Of a DNA stretch of 64,000 nucleotides, positions 25,691 through 35,436 are shown in pieces. Source of the stretch: Celeribacter litoreus (GTDB taxonomy: Bacteria; Pseudomonadota; Alphaproteobacteria; Rhodobacterales; Rhodobacteraceae). Both the position numbers and the translations under genes were made by a program. The notes beneath the pieces were generated by a model. That model searched no databases. It was not told the origin of the DNA and saw nothing but the letters and a program-made list of their open reading frames with translations. The stretch's first letter is position 1, and each line of letters starts with the position of its first letter. The DNA is taken from positions 1 through 64,000 of the forward strand of contig NZ_JAIUFY010000008.1 in the NCBI RefSeq assembly GCF_020165855.1, given 5' to 3'.

Positions 25691-27205
25691 TTACCGATTC
25701 CCCGACCGCGTGAACAGCCCCGCATCTTCCGCAGCTTTGCGAAGCGCGTTGGATTTGTTGACGGTCTCCTGGTATTCACCCTCGGGCGAGCTGTCGTAAA
25801 CGACGCCGCCGCCTGCTTGAATGTAAAGCTTTTCGTCCTTGAGGACGGCGGTGCGCAGTGCGATGCACATGTCCATGTCGCCGCCTGCAGAGAAGTAGCC
25901 CACACCGCCACCATAGACGCCGCGTTTTTCCGGCTCCAGCTCGTCGATGATCTCCATCGCACGGACTTTCGGCGCGCCGGAGACTGTGCCTGCCGGCAGG
26001 CCCGCGAGCAGGGCGGAAAGAGCGTCTTCGTCGTCGCGCAGCTCGCCCACCACGTTGGAAACGATATGCATGACGTGGGAGTAGCGCTCGATGATGAACT
26101 CTTCGGTCGGGTGCACGGTGCCGATTTTGGACACTTTGCCCGTATCGTTGCGCCCCAGATCGAGAAGCATCAGGTGTTCGGCGAGTTCCTTTTCATCGGA
26201 CAGCAGATCCTCTTCGAGGGCTTTGTCCTCCGCAGGTGTCGCGCCGCGTTTGCGGGTGCCTGCGATGGGGCGGATTGTGACTTCGCCATCGAAGACGCGC
26301 ACGAGGATTTCTGGTGAGGCGCCGATGATCTGGAAGCCGCCGAAGTTGAAGAAGAACATGAACGGCGACGGGTTCGTGCGGCGCAGAGAGCGGTAAAGCG
26401 AGAAGGGCGGGAGCGGGAAGTCCTGTGTCCAGCGTTGCGCAGGCACGACCTGAAAGATGTCGCCGGCCTTGATGTATTCTTTCGCCTTCTCGACAGCAGC
26501 TTTGTAGCCTTCGTGCGTGAAGTTCGAGGTCGCCGGGGGGGCGACGTAGCTCTCACCGAGATCGTGGGAGGCCTCGGCAGGTGCGCGTTCCAGATCGCGC
26601 AGGGCATCCATGACGCGTTCTGCGGCTTGGGAGTAGGCAGCCTTAGCAGACAGACCGGTGTTGGCCCACGCGGGCGACACGAGGATCACGTCACCTTTGA
26701 CGCCGTCGAGGATTGCAATCACGGACGGGCGCACGAGCACCGCATCCGGCAGGCCGATCGGATCGGGGTTCACATTCGGCAGGTGCTCGACCAGACGGAT
26801 CATGTCGTAGCCGAGATAGCCGAAGAGGCCAGCCGCCGCGCCCGGAAGTTCGTCGGGAATGTCGATGCGGCTCTCGTCGATCAGGGCGCGGATGGAGGCG
26901 AGCGGGTCTTTGTCGTCTTTCACGAAGGCCTCGGCATCAAAGCGCGCGGAGCGGTTGATAGAGGCCTCGGTGCCATCGCATTTCCAGATCAGGTCCGGCT
27001 TCATGCCGATGATGGAATAGCGACCGCGCACTTCGCCGCCGGTGACAGACTCGAGCATGAAGGTGTCCGTGCGGGCGCCGCCGAGCTTGAGCATGATCGA
27101 CACGGGGGTGTCGAGGTCAGCTGCAACTTTCGCGTACACCAGTTGGTTTTCGCCAGCCGAGTATCCTTTTTCAAAGTCTTCAAAAGAAGGAATGAGCGTC
27201 GCCAT
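25691..27205 (-). CDS. trpE: Anthranilate synthase component I
   Basis: Makes anthranilate from chorismate with glutamine-derived ammonia supplied by TrpG. The 504 residues have the N-terminal feedback domain (PVSIMLKLGGARTDTFMLES, the LLES-type tryptophan site) and the chorismate-binding core (GASPEILVRV, RPIAGTRKRG, DLGRNDTGKVSKIG, GTVSGAPKVRAMEIIDELE). trpG and trpD are not in the window. It lies 14 bases after the PpiD-like gene on the same strand, so transcription probably comes from there; no trp leader peptide is visible. Confidence 0.95.
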   Translation of the reverse strand: MATLIPSFEDFEKGYSAGENQLVYAKVAADLDTPVSIMLKLGGARTDTFMLESVTGGEVRGRYSIIGMKPDLIWKCDGTEASINRSARFDAEAFVKDDKDPLASIRALIDESRIDIPDELPGAAAGLFGYLGYDMIRLVEHLPNVNPDPIGLPDAVLVRPSVIAILDGVKGDVILVSPAWANTGLSAKAAYSQAAERVMDALRDLERAPAEASHDLGESYVAPPATSNFTHEGYKAAVEKAKEYIKAGDIFQVVPAQRWTQDFPLPPFSLYRSLRRTNPSPFMFFFNFGGFQIIGASPEILVRVFDGEVTIRPIAGTRKRGATPAEDKALEEDLLSDEKELAEHLMLLDLGRNDTGKVSKIGTVHPTEEFIIERYSHVMHIVSNVVGELRDDEDALSALLAGLPAGTVSGAPKVRAMEIIDELEPEKRGVYGGGVGYFSAGGDMDMCIALRTAVLKDEKLYIQAGGGVVYDSSPEGEYQETVNKSNALRKAAEDAGLFTRSGNR

Positions 27206-27219
27206 GTCGTCTGTCTTTC

Positions 27220-29058
27220 TTACTGCATCTGGCTGTGAACGGCGTTGAGCGTCACCTGATTGACTGTGACGCCATCACGCGCACGGAGCGCGTCTCCGAA
27301 AGCGGCTATCACGTCTGTCGCGGCACCTTGAGCGGCGGACGCGATGTAGCTCTCTGCGATGGCTGCGTTGTCTTCGGTCTCTTCCGGTGCCTCGATGGCT
27401 TCAAGGCGGGCAATCACGACGCGACCGTCGCCGGCGATGAGAGTGGTGCCGCCGGCCTGAAGGCCGGGCGCGAAAACGGCGTCCATAAAGCCGTCCGGCA
27501 TCGTGGAGATAAAGTCCTGACGCGTGATCGCATCAAAGGTTTCGACCGGCAGGCCGAGCTCTGCAATCGGCTGACCTGCGGCGACGTCGGTCTCAAACGC
27601 TTCGGCACGGGCCATGAGCGCCTGTGTCAGGGCGTCTGCTTCAAAATCGGCTGCGACCTGATCGCGCACCTCATCCAGCGGCTTGACGGCGCTATCGACG
27701 ATTTCATCGAGGCGGAGCGCGAAGACGCCGCCGTCGGAAAGCTCGATGATCTCCGGATAGTCATCACGCGTTACGGTGGCTGCGGCCTGTTGGAAAGCGG
27801 TGTAGGCGGCGATGCCCGCCTCGCTCTCGGTCGTCCAATCGACGGTCCCGAGTTCCAAATCCGTTTCTGCAGCGAGTTCTTCGAGCGTGTAGCCCTCTGC
27901 GAGGTCATTGTCGAAGAGTTCGATTTGATCCGCAATGAGGCGCGTTGCGGCATCCACGGACATCTGGCGCGCGATTTCTTCACGGGCTTCTTCGAATGGA
28001 ACTTCGGTGCCTTCAAAGGTGCCGTTTACGCGGAACAGGGCGGGGCCGAGATCAGTTTCGACGGGACCGACCACACCAGTGCCCTCGAGTGCAAAGACAT
28101 CATCCGCAGCAGAGCCAAGTTCGGTTTTAGACACATCGCCCATGTCGACGTCGAGCAGGTCCAGACCTCGCGCACTGACCTCATCCTCGAACGAGGTCTC
28201 TCCGGTTTCGATCCGCGCGGCGGCGGCGGCAGCCTCATCGCTCGAGCTGAACACAAGGCGTTCCACCAGACGGCGTTCCGGTTGGACGAAACTGTCGATA
28301 TTCGCATTGTAAATTTCGAGCAGAGCGTTTTCGTCGAGGTCAACTTTGTCGCTCAACATCGCGGGTGTCAGCCATGCGTAGGTAATCCGGCGCGCTTCCG
28401 GTGCCGTGTAAGCCTCCGGATGCGTGTCATACCAGGACAGGATGTCGCTTTCCGAGGCGATCGGCGTGCCTGTCTCGAGGTTCTCCGCAGAGAGAATAGC
28501 CACGGACACTGTGCGGCGCTCGCCGAGCCAGTCGACGACAACCTGACCATAGGCCGGAGGCATCGTTACGCCGGTTGCCAAAGCCGCTGTCAGAATGTCA
28601 CGCGCAGCGCTCTGACGAAGGTCTGCTTCGAAGTCCTGTTCCTTGAGGTTGTTACGGCGCAGGAGGTCTTTGTAGGTCGCTGTGTCGAACGATCCGTCAA
28701 TGCCCTTGAACGCATCCATCGCGAGCAGTTCGCGGCGGACAGCCTCATCTCCGACTGACAGCCCGATCCGCGTCGTCTCTCCGTTGAGGGCAGCTTCTGA
28801 CAGAAGCTGTTCAAGCACCTGCTGGCCAAGCCCGAATTCGACCGCTTGTAGCGCTGTGAGGGGCTGGCCTGTCTGGCTCTCGATGACATTGATCTGGTTC
28901 GAGAGGGCCGTCGCATAGGTGTTTGCGGAGATTTCTTCATCTCCGACGCTTGCGACGTTGGTCATGCCTCCGCTGAAGCCCACCGTGCCGAAGCCGAAGA
29001 GACTGACGGTCATCACGCCCAGAAGCCCGAATGCCACAATCTGTTTGCCGCTCGCCAT
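27220..29058 (-). CDS. PpiD-like periplasmic folding factor (SurA N-terminal / rotamase type)
   Basis: 612 residues with one N-terminal membrane anchor (about 7-29, IVAFGLLGVMTVSLFGFGTVG) and a large periplasmic part. Residues 35-180 match the SurA_N_3 chaperone region (TYATALSNQINVIESQTGQPL, VRRELLAMDAFKGIDGSFD). A parvulin-type domain follows near 230-360, but the consensus active-site residues are hard to see, so isomerase activity is doubtful. PpiD works at the Sec translocon exit. A GGGAG site precedes the ATG. In many Rhodobacterales this gene directly precedes trpE. Confidence 0.88.
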   Translation of the reverse strand: MASGKQIVAFGLLGVMTVSLFGFGTVGFSGGMTNVASVGDEEISANTYATALSNQINVIESQTGQPLTALQAVEFGLGQQVLEQLLSEAALNGETTRIGLSVGDEAVRRELLAMDAFKGIDGSFDTATYKDLLRRNNLKEQDFEADLRQSAARDILTAALATGVTMPPAYGQVVVDWLGERRTVSVAILSAENLETGTPIASESDILSWYDTHPEAYTAPEARRITYAWLTPAMLSDKVDLDENALLEIYNANIDSFVQPERRLVERLVFSSSDEAAAAAARIETGETSFEDEVSARGLDLLDVDMGDVSKTELGSAADDVFALEGTGVVGPVETDLGPALFRVNGTFEGTEVPFEEAREEIARQMSVDAATRLIADQIELFDNDLAEGYTLEELAAETDLELGTVDWTTESEAGIAAYTAFQQAAATVTRDDYPEIIELSDGGVFALRLDEIVDSAVKPLDEVRDQVAADFEADALTQALMARAEAFETDVAAGQPIAELGLPVETFDAITRQDFISTMPDGFMDAVFAPGLQAGGTTLIAGDGRVVIARLEAIEAPEETEDNAAIAESYIASAAQGAATDVIAAFGDALRARDGVTVNQVTLNAVHSQMQ

Positions 29059-29121
29059 ATGCTTTTCTCCCGTTCAATTGGGCAACTGTGTAGGGGGTGA
29101 GACAGGGGAGGGCAAGGCGGA

Positions 29122-30306
29122 TCAGAGCGCCAGAGCGGCCAATCTTTCGAAAAGCTGTGTGATCCCGGAGGTGTCGATATTCGCGAAGGCAATCCGGAGC
29201 TGTTTCTCCGCACGCGGGTCGCTCTTTGGCATAAAGCTCGTGCCAGGGAGAAGAAGGATGCCAGCTTCCTTTACGAGACGTGGTGCGAGTTCGGAGGAGG
29301 GGATATCGAACGGGTGCTCCACATAAGCAAAGAATGCGCCGCAGCCGAGGAGTTTCCAGCCCTTTTCTTCTAGCTGGGAAAAGCCCGACATGATGGCATC
29401 GCGACGCGACAGAATTTCCGCCCGTTCACCAGCAACCCATTCGTCGAGGTTGCGCAGCCCCCAGAGCGCCGCCCGCTGCGCGATCTGGTTGGGGCAAATG
29501 GTAACGGTGTCGAGGTATTTTTCGGTCTGATAGAGACGCTCTTCGGAGGCGATCACCGCACCGATACGATGCCCGGTCAGGCGGAAGGACTTCGAGAAGG
29601 AATAGAGATGGATGAGCGTGTCCTGCCAATCCGGTTGGCGGAAGAGGATGTGAGGCACGCCCTCACGGCTGTCGAAATCGCGATAGGTTTCATCCAGCAC
29701 GAGCGCAATTTTATGCTCGCGGGCCAGTGCGTAGAATTTCGTCAGGAGTTCCGAAGGATATTCCACGCCACCCGGATTGTTTGGTGTAATCAGCACAATC
29801 ACCCGCGTGCGCGGGGTGATCAGACGCGCGGCGGTTTCCAGATTGGGCAGGAGGTTGTCGCCCGTCGGCAGCGGCACAGCCGTGACGCCCGACATGTCGC
29901 ACCACATTTTGTGATTAAAATACCAGGGGGTTGCGAGAATGATCTCATCCCCCGATTGCGCAAGCGTCGACATCACAGAGGTAAAGGCCTGATTGCAGCC
30001 GGAGGTCACGGCGACCTCACTGGGCTTGATCTCCGCATGATAGCGGTCGGTCCATCGGGTCGCGATTTCAGCGCGGAGTTCGGGTAGGCCGAGCACCGGC
30101 CCGTAGAGATGTGCTGACACGTCTTCGAGCGCGACACGCGCGATTTCTTGGCGCAGAGGTTCCGGCGGGGCCTCCATCGGGGCGGCTTGGGAGACGTTGA
30201 TCAGTGGGCGTTCGGGCGGGAACTCCACCCCTTCGATCCAGCGTTTCGCGTCGACGATGGGGGACGCAAATGTGTGCTTCATATGAGTTGCGAGCGGTTC
30301 GACCAC
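29122..30306 (-). CDS. PLP-dependent aminotransferase, class I/II
   Basis: 394 residues of fold-type I aminotransferase. The PLP lysine lies in HLYSFSKSFRLTGHRIG (about 240); NPGG in ITPNNPGGVEYP and DETYRDF are the cofactor-binding motifs, and R in LRIAFANID contacts the substrate carboxylate. The start is taken as GTG at 30306, which has GGAGG five bases upstream; an ATG eight codons later (MKHTF) lacks one. The amino acid used is unknown. It is 63 bases upstream of the PpiD-like gene. Confidence 0.88.
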   Translation of the reverse strand: MVEPLATHMKHTFASPIVDAKRWIEGVEFPPERPLINVSQAAPMEAPPEPLRQEIARVALEDVSAHLYGPVLGLPELRAEIATRWTDRYHAEIKPSEVAVTSGCNQAFTSVMSTLAQSGDEIILATPWYFNHKMWCDMSGVTAVPLPTGDNLLPNLETAARLITPRTRVIVLITPNNPGGVEYPSELLTKFYALAREHKIALVLDETYRDFDSREGVPHILFRQPDWQDTLIHLYSFSKSFRLTGHRIGAVIASEERLYQTEKYLDTVTICPNQIAQRAALWGLRNLDEWVAGERAEILSRRDAIMSGFSQLEEKGWKLLGCGAFFAYVEHPFDIPSSELAPRLVKEAGILLLPGTSFMPKSDPRAEKQLRIAFANIDTSGITQLFERLAALAL

Positions 30307-30621
30307 GGGTGCCTCCTGAATACGTTCTAGATCGAACTTAGGAACTGTCGGAGCCGATTCATAGATGCGATCACGCGATCACCCTGTGGTTGAGGTGGGG
30401 GGAAGATTTTCACTTGGTTAAATGCTAAGCAAACTGATCAAACTCTTTGCATACACGCACTGGTGAGCGGAAAGTGAGGTGGGTTTCGGAAGTTATTAAC
30501 TATTTCTGCACGGCGGCGGCGTGTAATCGAACCTCATCGTCCCAGATTAAAAAAGAGCGGACGAGTCGAAGGCAGAAGACAGGCATCGTTTGTATTATCT
30601 GTTGTGATCTAAGAGGTTGAA
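30307..30621. other. Intergenic region upstream of the aminotransferase and a small gene
   Basis: This 315-base divergent spacer is more AT-rich than its surroundings from 30410 to 30510 (GGTTAAATGCTAAGC, AGTTATTAACTATTTC). The direct palindromic run GCGATCACGCGATC occurs near 30368. I see no gene or convincing operator; it should hold the promoters for both flanking genes. Confidence 0.4.
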
Positions 30622-30927
30622 ATGGCAATTGAAACACCAACGGCGTCGCAGCGTGCGCACCTCCTGATGAAGGACCTGAACTCGGCAATTTCGGCCGCAC
30701 GTGCAGGGGATTGGGTGCGCGAAGAGGCGATGACTGATCATATCCGAGATATTTCCTACTCGGTCACTCCACGTTACGCAGGGTATCAGCTCCGCTCGGC
30801 CTGTGGCGCAATTGATGCGGCACAGCGGTCTCAGGATCTTGAGGGCAGTCTTGCCTTTGCCGAACATGAAGTCGAGAAACTGCGCGATATCTTCTTGCGC
30901 TCCGGTTGCGCCTCCGACGCGGCATAA
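30622..30927 (+). CDS. Conserved-looking small protein of unknown function
   Basis: 101 residues, starting MAIETPTASQRAHLLMKDLN after AAGAGGTTG. Predicted mainly helical and soluble, with two cysteines (near 60 and 96) and a helical-bundle look (AISAARAGDWVREEAMTDHIRD, EGSLAFAEHEVEKLRDIF). It stands alone, followed by a bidirectional terminator. I recognise no family. Confidence 0.7.
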   Translation: MAIETPTASQRAHLLMKDLNSAISAARAGDWVREEAMTDHIRDISYSVTPRYAGYQLRSACGAIDAAQRSQDLEGSLAFAEHEVEKLRDIFLRSGCASDAA

Positions 30928-30970
30928 GTCATCGATTGCGTCCTCCGCGCAGGCTATCTGACATAAAAAT

Positions 30971-30996
30971 AGGGGCCCGAAAGCCCCGTATTTTTT
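30971..30996. terminator. Bidirectional terminator between the small gene and gpt
   Basis: GGGGC-CCGAAA-GCCCC with GTATTTTTT on the plus strand and TATTTTTATG on the minus strand. It serves two convergent genes. Confidence 0.85.
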
Positions 30997-31020
30997 CGCG
31001 TCTTCGTGCGAGCGACCGGA

Positions 31021-31524
31021 TCAATCCTGACCGCGATACGGTTTGACGTATTGCATCGCCATATCCCACGGGAAGAAGATCCATGTGTCCTGCGACACTT
31101 CGGTGATGTAGCTGTCCACCTGCGGGCGGCCTTTCGGCTTTGCGTAGACGGTTGCGAAATGCGCTTTGGGATACATGGAACGCACGAGTTCGAGCGTCTT
31201 ACCGCTATCAACCAGATCGTCGATCACGAGAATGCCGGTTCCATCGCCCATCATGTCCTCGTCCGGAGAGTTGAGCACGACCGCGTCAGACTGGCTCTGG
31301 TGGTCGTAAGACTTCACGGAGATCGTGTCTACGGTGCGAATGTCCAGCTCTCGCGCGATGATCATCGCCGGAGCCATGCCGCCACGGGTGATGGCGACAA
31401 TCGCACGCCACGCGCCGTCGTCGGGGCCTTTGCCGTCAAGGCGCCAAGCAAGCGCGCGGCTGTCGCGGTGAATTTGGTCCCAGCTGATGTGAAACCCTTT
31501 CTCGTGCGGAAGGCGGTCGGACAT
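31021..31524 (-). CDS. gpt: Xanthine-guanine phosphoribosyltransferase
   Basis: Salvages guanine and xanthine with PRPP to GMP and XMP. 167 residues, the usual length being near 155-165. The PRPP-binding loop [18 protein letters not shown] is clear, as is the aromatic base-binding end [35 protein letters not shown] lies before the ATG. It is a single gene between a terminator and a LysE-type exporter gene. Confidence 0.94.
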   Translation of the reverse strand: MSDRLPHEKGFHISWDQIHRDSRALAWRLDGKGPDDGAWRAIVAITRGGMAPAMIIARELDIRTVDTISVKSYDHQSQSDAVVLNSPDEDMMGDGTGILVIDDLVDSGKTLELVRSMYPKAHFATVYAKPKGRPQVDSYITEVSQDTWIFFPWDMAMQYVKPYRGQD

Positions 31525-31559
31525 CTATGTAACTCCTCTAAACTGGCGATGCGGGCGAA

Positions 31560-32177
31560 TTAGCCGAGCGCGATACGGGTGCCGAATAATGCAATGGCAC
31601 CACCGAGCACGCGATCGGTCCAAAGCTTGGCTCGCCCATATGCTTGACGAGCTTTTTGCCGCGAAAAAAGCCGCGCGACAATCACATACCACAGGGTTTC
31701 GTCCAAAAAGACAAAAAAGACGAGCAGCGCTTTGACAATCGGCGCGGTCTCTGGCGGCACGAGACCTGCGAACACTGCGCTGAAGAACACTGCGGGCTTC
31801 GGGTTCGACATCTGCGTCAGGAGCCCGAGACGAAGCGCGTTCGCCAGCGATCTCGGCTGCGTGCCCGACGTATCAGGGTTCGGAAGTGGCGCGCATGCGT
31901 ACCGGATCGTTTTCACACCGATCCAGATCAGAAATAGCCCGCCGATGATCTTGAGGGCGAGATAGGCGGAGGGGAACAGTTCGAACAGGAGCGAGAGGCC
32001 GGAGATCGCCGCCATTGCCCAGAGCGCCGCCCCGAGACCGAACCCCATCGCGAGACCAAAGGCAGGGCGGAACCCCTCCGCCGCCGAGAGCCGCACCGAG
32101 ACGACGAAGGAGGGGCCGGGGCTCATGGCGGCCAACAGATGAATTCCGAGGATGGAGAGGAAAATGGTGAGGGTCAT
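31560..32177 (-). CDS. LysE/RhtB-family amino-acid exporter
   Basis: 205-residue inner-membrane protein with about six hydrophobic segments. The N-terminal motif HLLAAMSPGPSFVVSVRLSAAEG is the family signature (A-P-GP-F pattern), followed by GLGAALWAMAAISGLSLLF and NPKPAVFFSAVFAGLVP. These exporters remove amino acids such as lysine, homoserine or threonine; the substrate is not deducible. AGGTGCG precedes the ATG. Confidence 0.9.
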   Translation of the reverse strand: MTLTIFLSILGIHLLAAMSPGPSFVVSVRLSAAEGFRPAFGLAMGFGLGAALWAMAAISGLSLLFELFPSAYLALKIIGGLFLIWIGVKTIRYACAPLPNPDTSGTQPRSLANALRLGLLTQMSNPKPAVFFSAVFAGLVPPETAPIVKALLVFFVFLDETLWYVIVARLFSRQKARQAYGRAKLWTDRVLGGAIALFGTRIALG

Positions 32178-32195
32178 CGCACCTGTCCTAAATGC

Positions 32196-32221
32196 AAAAC
32201 GGGAGCCCGAAGGCCCCCGTT
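32196..32221 (-). terminator. Terminator of fabI
   Basis: On the minus strand CGGGGGCC-TTCG-GGCTCCCG, one mismatch, followed by TTTTGCATTT, starting 28 bases after the fabI stop codon. Confidence 0.75.
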
Positions 32222-32248
32222 GAAATAACTTTGTCCGAAGGCGCTGAC

Positions 32249-33052
32249 TTAACCCTTCGTGATGTCCGGCGCGTCTACGGCTTTCATGCCCACGACGTGG
32301 TAGCCTGCGTCGACGTGGTGGGTTTCACCGGAGACACCTGCGCCCAGATCGGACAGGAGATAGAGCGCGGAGCCGCCCACATCGTCGATGGTCACGTTGC
32401 GGCGGAGCGGCGAGTTGTATTCGTTCCACTTCATAATGTAGCGGAAATCACCAATGCCGGAGGCGGCGAGAGTCTTGATCGGGCCTGCGGAAATGGAGTT
32501 CACGCGGATGCCGTCTTTGCCGAGGTCTTCGGCGAGGTAACGCACGGAAGCTTCGAGAGCGGCCTTGGCAACACCCATCACGTTGTAGTGCGGCATGACG
32601 CGCTCTGCGCCGTAGTAGGTCATGGTGAGCATGGAGCCGCCGTCGGTCATCAACTTCGCCGCGCGCTGTGCAACGGCGGTAAAGGAGAAGACAGAGATGT
32701 CCATCGTCAGGTTGAAGTTGGAGCGTGAGGTGTCAACGTAACGGCCGCGCAGCTCGCCTTTGTCGGAGAAGCCGATGGCGTGCACGATGAAGTCGATCTT
32801 GCCCCATTTCTCTTTAATGGCTGCAAACAGCGCGTCGATGGAGGCCTCATCAGAGACGTCACATTCCATCACGAAATCAGAGCCGAGGCGTTCTGCAAGC
32901 GGATCGACCCGCTTTTTGAGTGCGTCGCCTTGGTAGGAGAAACAGAGTTCCGCACCGTGTTCTGCAAGTGCTTTTGCGATGCCCCAGGCAATAGACTTGT
33001 CATTTGCAAGTCCCATGATCAGCCCGCGTTTGCCGTCCATCAATTTGGTCAT
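32249..33052 (-). CDS. fabI: Enoyl-[acyl-carrier-protein] reductase (NADH), FabI
   Basis: Last reductive step of fatty-acid elongation. 267 residues of SDR fold. The cofactor loop GLANDKSIAWGIAKALAEHG (14-33) is the FabI version with wide glycine spacing, and the catalytic Tyr-X6-Lys is in ERVMPHYNVMGVAKAALEAS. GPIKTLAASGI is the substrate-binding loop that triclosan contacts. GAGGAAC precedes the ATG. It is the classical FabI rather than FabV or FabK. Confidence 0.96.
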   Translation of the reverse strand: MTKLMDGKRGLIMGLANDKSIAWGIAKALAEHGAELCFSYQGDALKKRVDPLAERLGSDFVMECDVSDEASIDALFAAIKEKWGKIDFIVHAIGFSDKGELRGRYVDTSRSNFNLTMDISVFSFTAVAQRAAKLMTDGGSMLTMTYYGAERVMPHYNVMGVAKAALEASVRYLAEDLGKDGIRVNSISAGPIKTLAASGIGDFRYIMKWNEYNSPLRRNVTIDDVGGSALYLLSDLGAGVSGETHHVDAGYHVVGMKAVDAPDITKG

Positions 33053-33248
33053 GGTTGTTCCTCAACCCGCTTTGTCTGTAATTGAGGAAGGCTTTAGGGG
33101 TTTTCCATGGTCCGATCAAGTCTACGGAATTTCTTTCGTGACGTGACGTCATTGCGGAAACGCACACCCCATTCGCAGTAGGTTGGCGCCTCTTGTCGAC
33201 TTTTCGCCCTAGGGGTAACCATTAAACAGACTGTGAAGGAGAGAGCAG

Positions 33249-33854
33249 ATGGTGCCACGCAAAGGGATATTTGCCGGCGATAATCCGTTCGAGATTGCCC
33301 GTAGCTGGCTCGCGGAAGCCGAGGCCAAAGAGATCAACGACCCGAACGCGATGGCGATCGCGACGGTCGATCCGGATGGTTTGCCGAATGTCCGGATGGT
33401 CCTACTTAAAGAGATAGCGGATGATGCGTTCATCTTCTTCACGAACTACGAAAGTGCCAAAGGCACCGAACTCGACGCGTCAGGCAAAGCGGCTTTCGTG
33501 ATGCATTGGAAGTCATTGCGGCGTCAGGTGAGAGTTCGGGGGCTGGTCACGCGCGAAAGTGATGAGGCGTCGGACGCCTATTATCAGTCCCGCGCTCTCG
33601 GGTCGCGCATTGGCGCATGGGCCAGCAAGCAATCGCGCCCTCTGAAATCGAAGGCGAGTTTGATGGAGGCGGTGACACGGGAAGGGCTCAAACACGGGCC
33701 AAACCCGAAACGGCCGCCGTTCTGGGGTGGGTATCGCATCGCGCCGGTTGAGATCGAGTTCTGGGCGGATGGAGAATTTAGGTTGCACGACAGGTTCCGT
33801 TGGCGTCGCGCAACTGTGAAGGATGACTGGGAAATTGTGCGGCTGAATCCGTGA
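33249..33854 (+). CDS. pdxH: Pyridoxamine 5'-phosphate oxidase
   Basis: FMN enzyme that oxidises PNP and PMP to pyridoxal phosphate. 201 residues, the normal 200-220. The FMN-binding [23 protein letters not shown] and [30 protein letters not shown] are typical, as is the C-terminal [31 protein letters not shown] precedes the ATG. It diverges from fabI across 196 bases. Confidence 0.95.
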   Translation: MVPRKGIFAGDNPFEIARSWLAEAEAKEINDPNAMAIATVDPDGLPNVRMVLLKEIADDAFIFFTNYESAKGTELDASGKAAFVMHWKSLRRQVRVRGLVTRESDEASDAYYQSRALGSRIGAWASKQSRPLKSKASLMEAVTREGLKHGPNPKRPPFWGGYRIAPVEIEFWADGEFRLHDRFRWRRATVKDDWEIVRLNP

Positions 33855-33957
33855 ACAAGTGTTTCGAAAGTAAGGGGAATTTTTCTATTATTTCGAAATT
33901 GTCTACAGTAGGGACTTGAACCTCCCCGCTGATTGTCACAGGGTCGCACTGGGATGA

Positions 33958-33998
33958 GGGGTGTACGCCCCAAGGAATTGGCTTCAGCCGGAGGGCTG
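33958..33998 (+). promoter_or_regulatory. Two hairpins in the leader of the cold-shock gene
   Basis: GGGGTG-TA-CGCCCC (33958-33971) and CAGCC-GGAG-GGCTG (33985-33998). The second puts a Shine-Dalgarno-like GGAG in its loop 22 bases before the start codon. Structured leaders of this kind control cold-shock mRNA translation and stability. Confidence 0.5.
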
Positions 33999-34019
33999 GG
34001 GCCGTATGAGAATGAGAGA

Positions 34020-34571
34020 ATGAATGTGACTGACTTGGGTGACGTGGTCTCGGGTTATGTGAAATGGTTTGACCCGACACGAGGCTTCGGCTTCGTGGTT
34101 TCGCATGACGGCGGCCCGGATATCCTCTTGCATGCCAATGTGTTGCGGAACTTCGGGCAAAGCTCGGTTGCGGATGCAGCCGAGATTCGCCTCATCGTTC
34201 AACGCACCGATCGTGGCGTTCAGGCCGTCGAGGTTTTGGAGATCGCACCGCCGTCGCAAGGGGCGGGGCATGTGCTTGAGGACCTTGAAGAGATTGACGA
34301 GGACAGCCTCAAGCTTCCGCTCGAACCTGCGCGTGTGAAGTGGTTCGACAAAGGCAAAGGATTCGGATTCGCGAATGTCTTCGGTCGTCCCGAAGATGTC
34401 TTCGTGCATATCGAGGTTCTGCGCCGCTCCGGTCTGGCTGACCTGATGCCGGGCGAGGCCGTAGGTCTTCGCGTGATTGATGGCCGTCGTGGCCGGATGG
34501 CTGCGCATGTGACCGCATGGGACGCAGCACTGCGTGAAGCTACGCAAGTTGCTCAGGATGAGGATGCCTGA
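34020..34571 (+). CDS. Double cold-shock-domain protein
   Basis: 183 residues containing two cold-shock (S1-like) domains at about 10-75 and 100-165. Each has the RNA-binding motif: [15 protein letters not shown] and [29 protein letters not shown] block ends the second. Two-domain versions are usual in alphaproteobacteria and act as RNA/ssDNA chaperones in stationary phase or cold. The start used is ATG 34020 (MNVTDLGD). An earlier ATG at 33954 is open but would run through the leader hairpins. Confidence 0.9.
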   Translation: MNVTDLGDVVSGYVKWFDPTRGFGFVVSHDGGPDILLHANVLRNFGQSSVADAAEIRLIVQRTDRGVQAVEVLEIAPPSQGAGHVLEDLEEIDEDSLKLPLEPARVKWFDKGKGFGFANVFGRPEDVFVHIEVLRRSGLADLMPGEAVGLRVIDGRRGRMAAHVTAWDAALREATQVAQDEDA

Positions 34572-35049
34572 CATCACTCGGCCCTTTCTATGGGCTTTGG
34601 GCCTGTCGCTCCTAACGGGGGCGGCAGTCGCCGAGACAGCATGTCGCGCAGATGAAGTCATCATTACGGGTGACGGGCAGGAAACACGTTTCTCGGTGGA
34701 GATCGCCGATGACGCTGGAGAACGCTCTCTGGGTCTGATGCACCGTGAGGAGATGGCTCGCGGGCACGGCATGCTCTTTCTCTATGAAGAACCACAGCCG
34801 GTTGCGTTCTGGATGGCAAACACGCTTATCCCGCTCGATATGATCTTTGTCGATCATCGTGGTGTCGTCGTGAAAGTTCATGAAAATGCGGTGCCGCTGG
34901 ACCGGACTCCAATTCCGGGGGGCGACTCGATTTTTGCTGTTCTGGAGATCAACGGCGGCTTGGCAAAGCCGCTCGGGATCGGTCCTGGCGATGTTCTGCG
35001 ACACCCCGGCTTTGGCTCTGATGCCGCTGATCCATGTTCTGTCGAATAG
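34564..35049 (+). CDS. Exported DUF192 protein
   Basis: 161 residues from ATG 34564, overlapping the cold-shock gene by eight bases with AGGATGAGG upstream. A signal peptide ([20 protein letters not shown], cleavage near AVAETA) exports it. The DUF192 core is clear: [42 protein letters not shown] and [17 protein letters not shown]. Function is unknown in this family. It is often found beside the cold-shock gene in related genomes. Confidence 0.88.
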   Translation: MPDITRPFLWALGLSLLTGAAVAETACRADEVIITGDGQETRFSVEIADDAGERSLGLMHREEMARGHGMLFLYEEPQPVAFWMANTLIPLDMIFVDHRGVVVKVHENAVPLDRTPIPGGDSIFAVLEINGGLAKPLGIGPGDVLRHPGFGSDAADPCSVE

Positions 35050-35092
35050 GGCTTTTCATCCGCGTTCTTACAGGTTAGGAACGCCGCACGGT

Positions 35093-35169
35093 CGGGGCGT
35101 GGCGCAGTCTGGTAGCGCACCTGTTTTGGGTACAGGGGGTCGTGAGTTCGAATCTCGCCGCCCCGACCA
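35093..35169 (+). tRNA. tRNA-Pro (anticodon TGG)
   Basis: A complete 77-base cloverleaf. Acceptor CGGGGCG (35093-35099) pairs with CGCCCCG (35159-35165). The anticodon loop TTTGGGT is closed by CCTGT/ACAGG. The T arm is GTGAG-TTCGAAT-CTCGC. Discriminator A and encoded CCA (35167-35169) complete it. TGG reads CCA and probably other proline codons. Confidence 0.96.
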
Positions 35170-35194
35170 CTTTCCAAACATATGATAGTGAATG

Positions 35195-35215
35195 GCGCCG
35201 CTTGCGGCGTTTTTG
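35195..35215 (+). terminator. Terminator of the tRNA-Pro gene
   Basis: CGCCGC-TT-GCGGCG (35196-35209) followed by five T residues, 26 bases after the tRNA. Confidence 0.8.
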
Positions 35216-35436
35216 TGTTTTCTCGCCACTTGTGAGCGTCGCGCGCCGCCTGTGCGTGTGCCTGACAAAGTGCCTGCGATCACCGTTTTGCGCGGACTGT
35301 GATTCTTTTTTCCGGGTCGAGCGGGGTTTCGAGGGATTCGGAGAGTTAGTGGCGCGGAAATCATCTCTAGGTTGTGTTTTGTCCCAATATACTTGGGACT
35401 TGCCCCCAATTTTCGCAGCAATTGCCTAGCTTTGAG

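Noticed and set aside
27235-28758. 507-codon plus-strand frame over the PpiD-like gene
   Set aside because: The minus gene has a membrane anchor, a SurA-type chaperone region and a ribosome site; the plus frame is its shadow.
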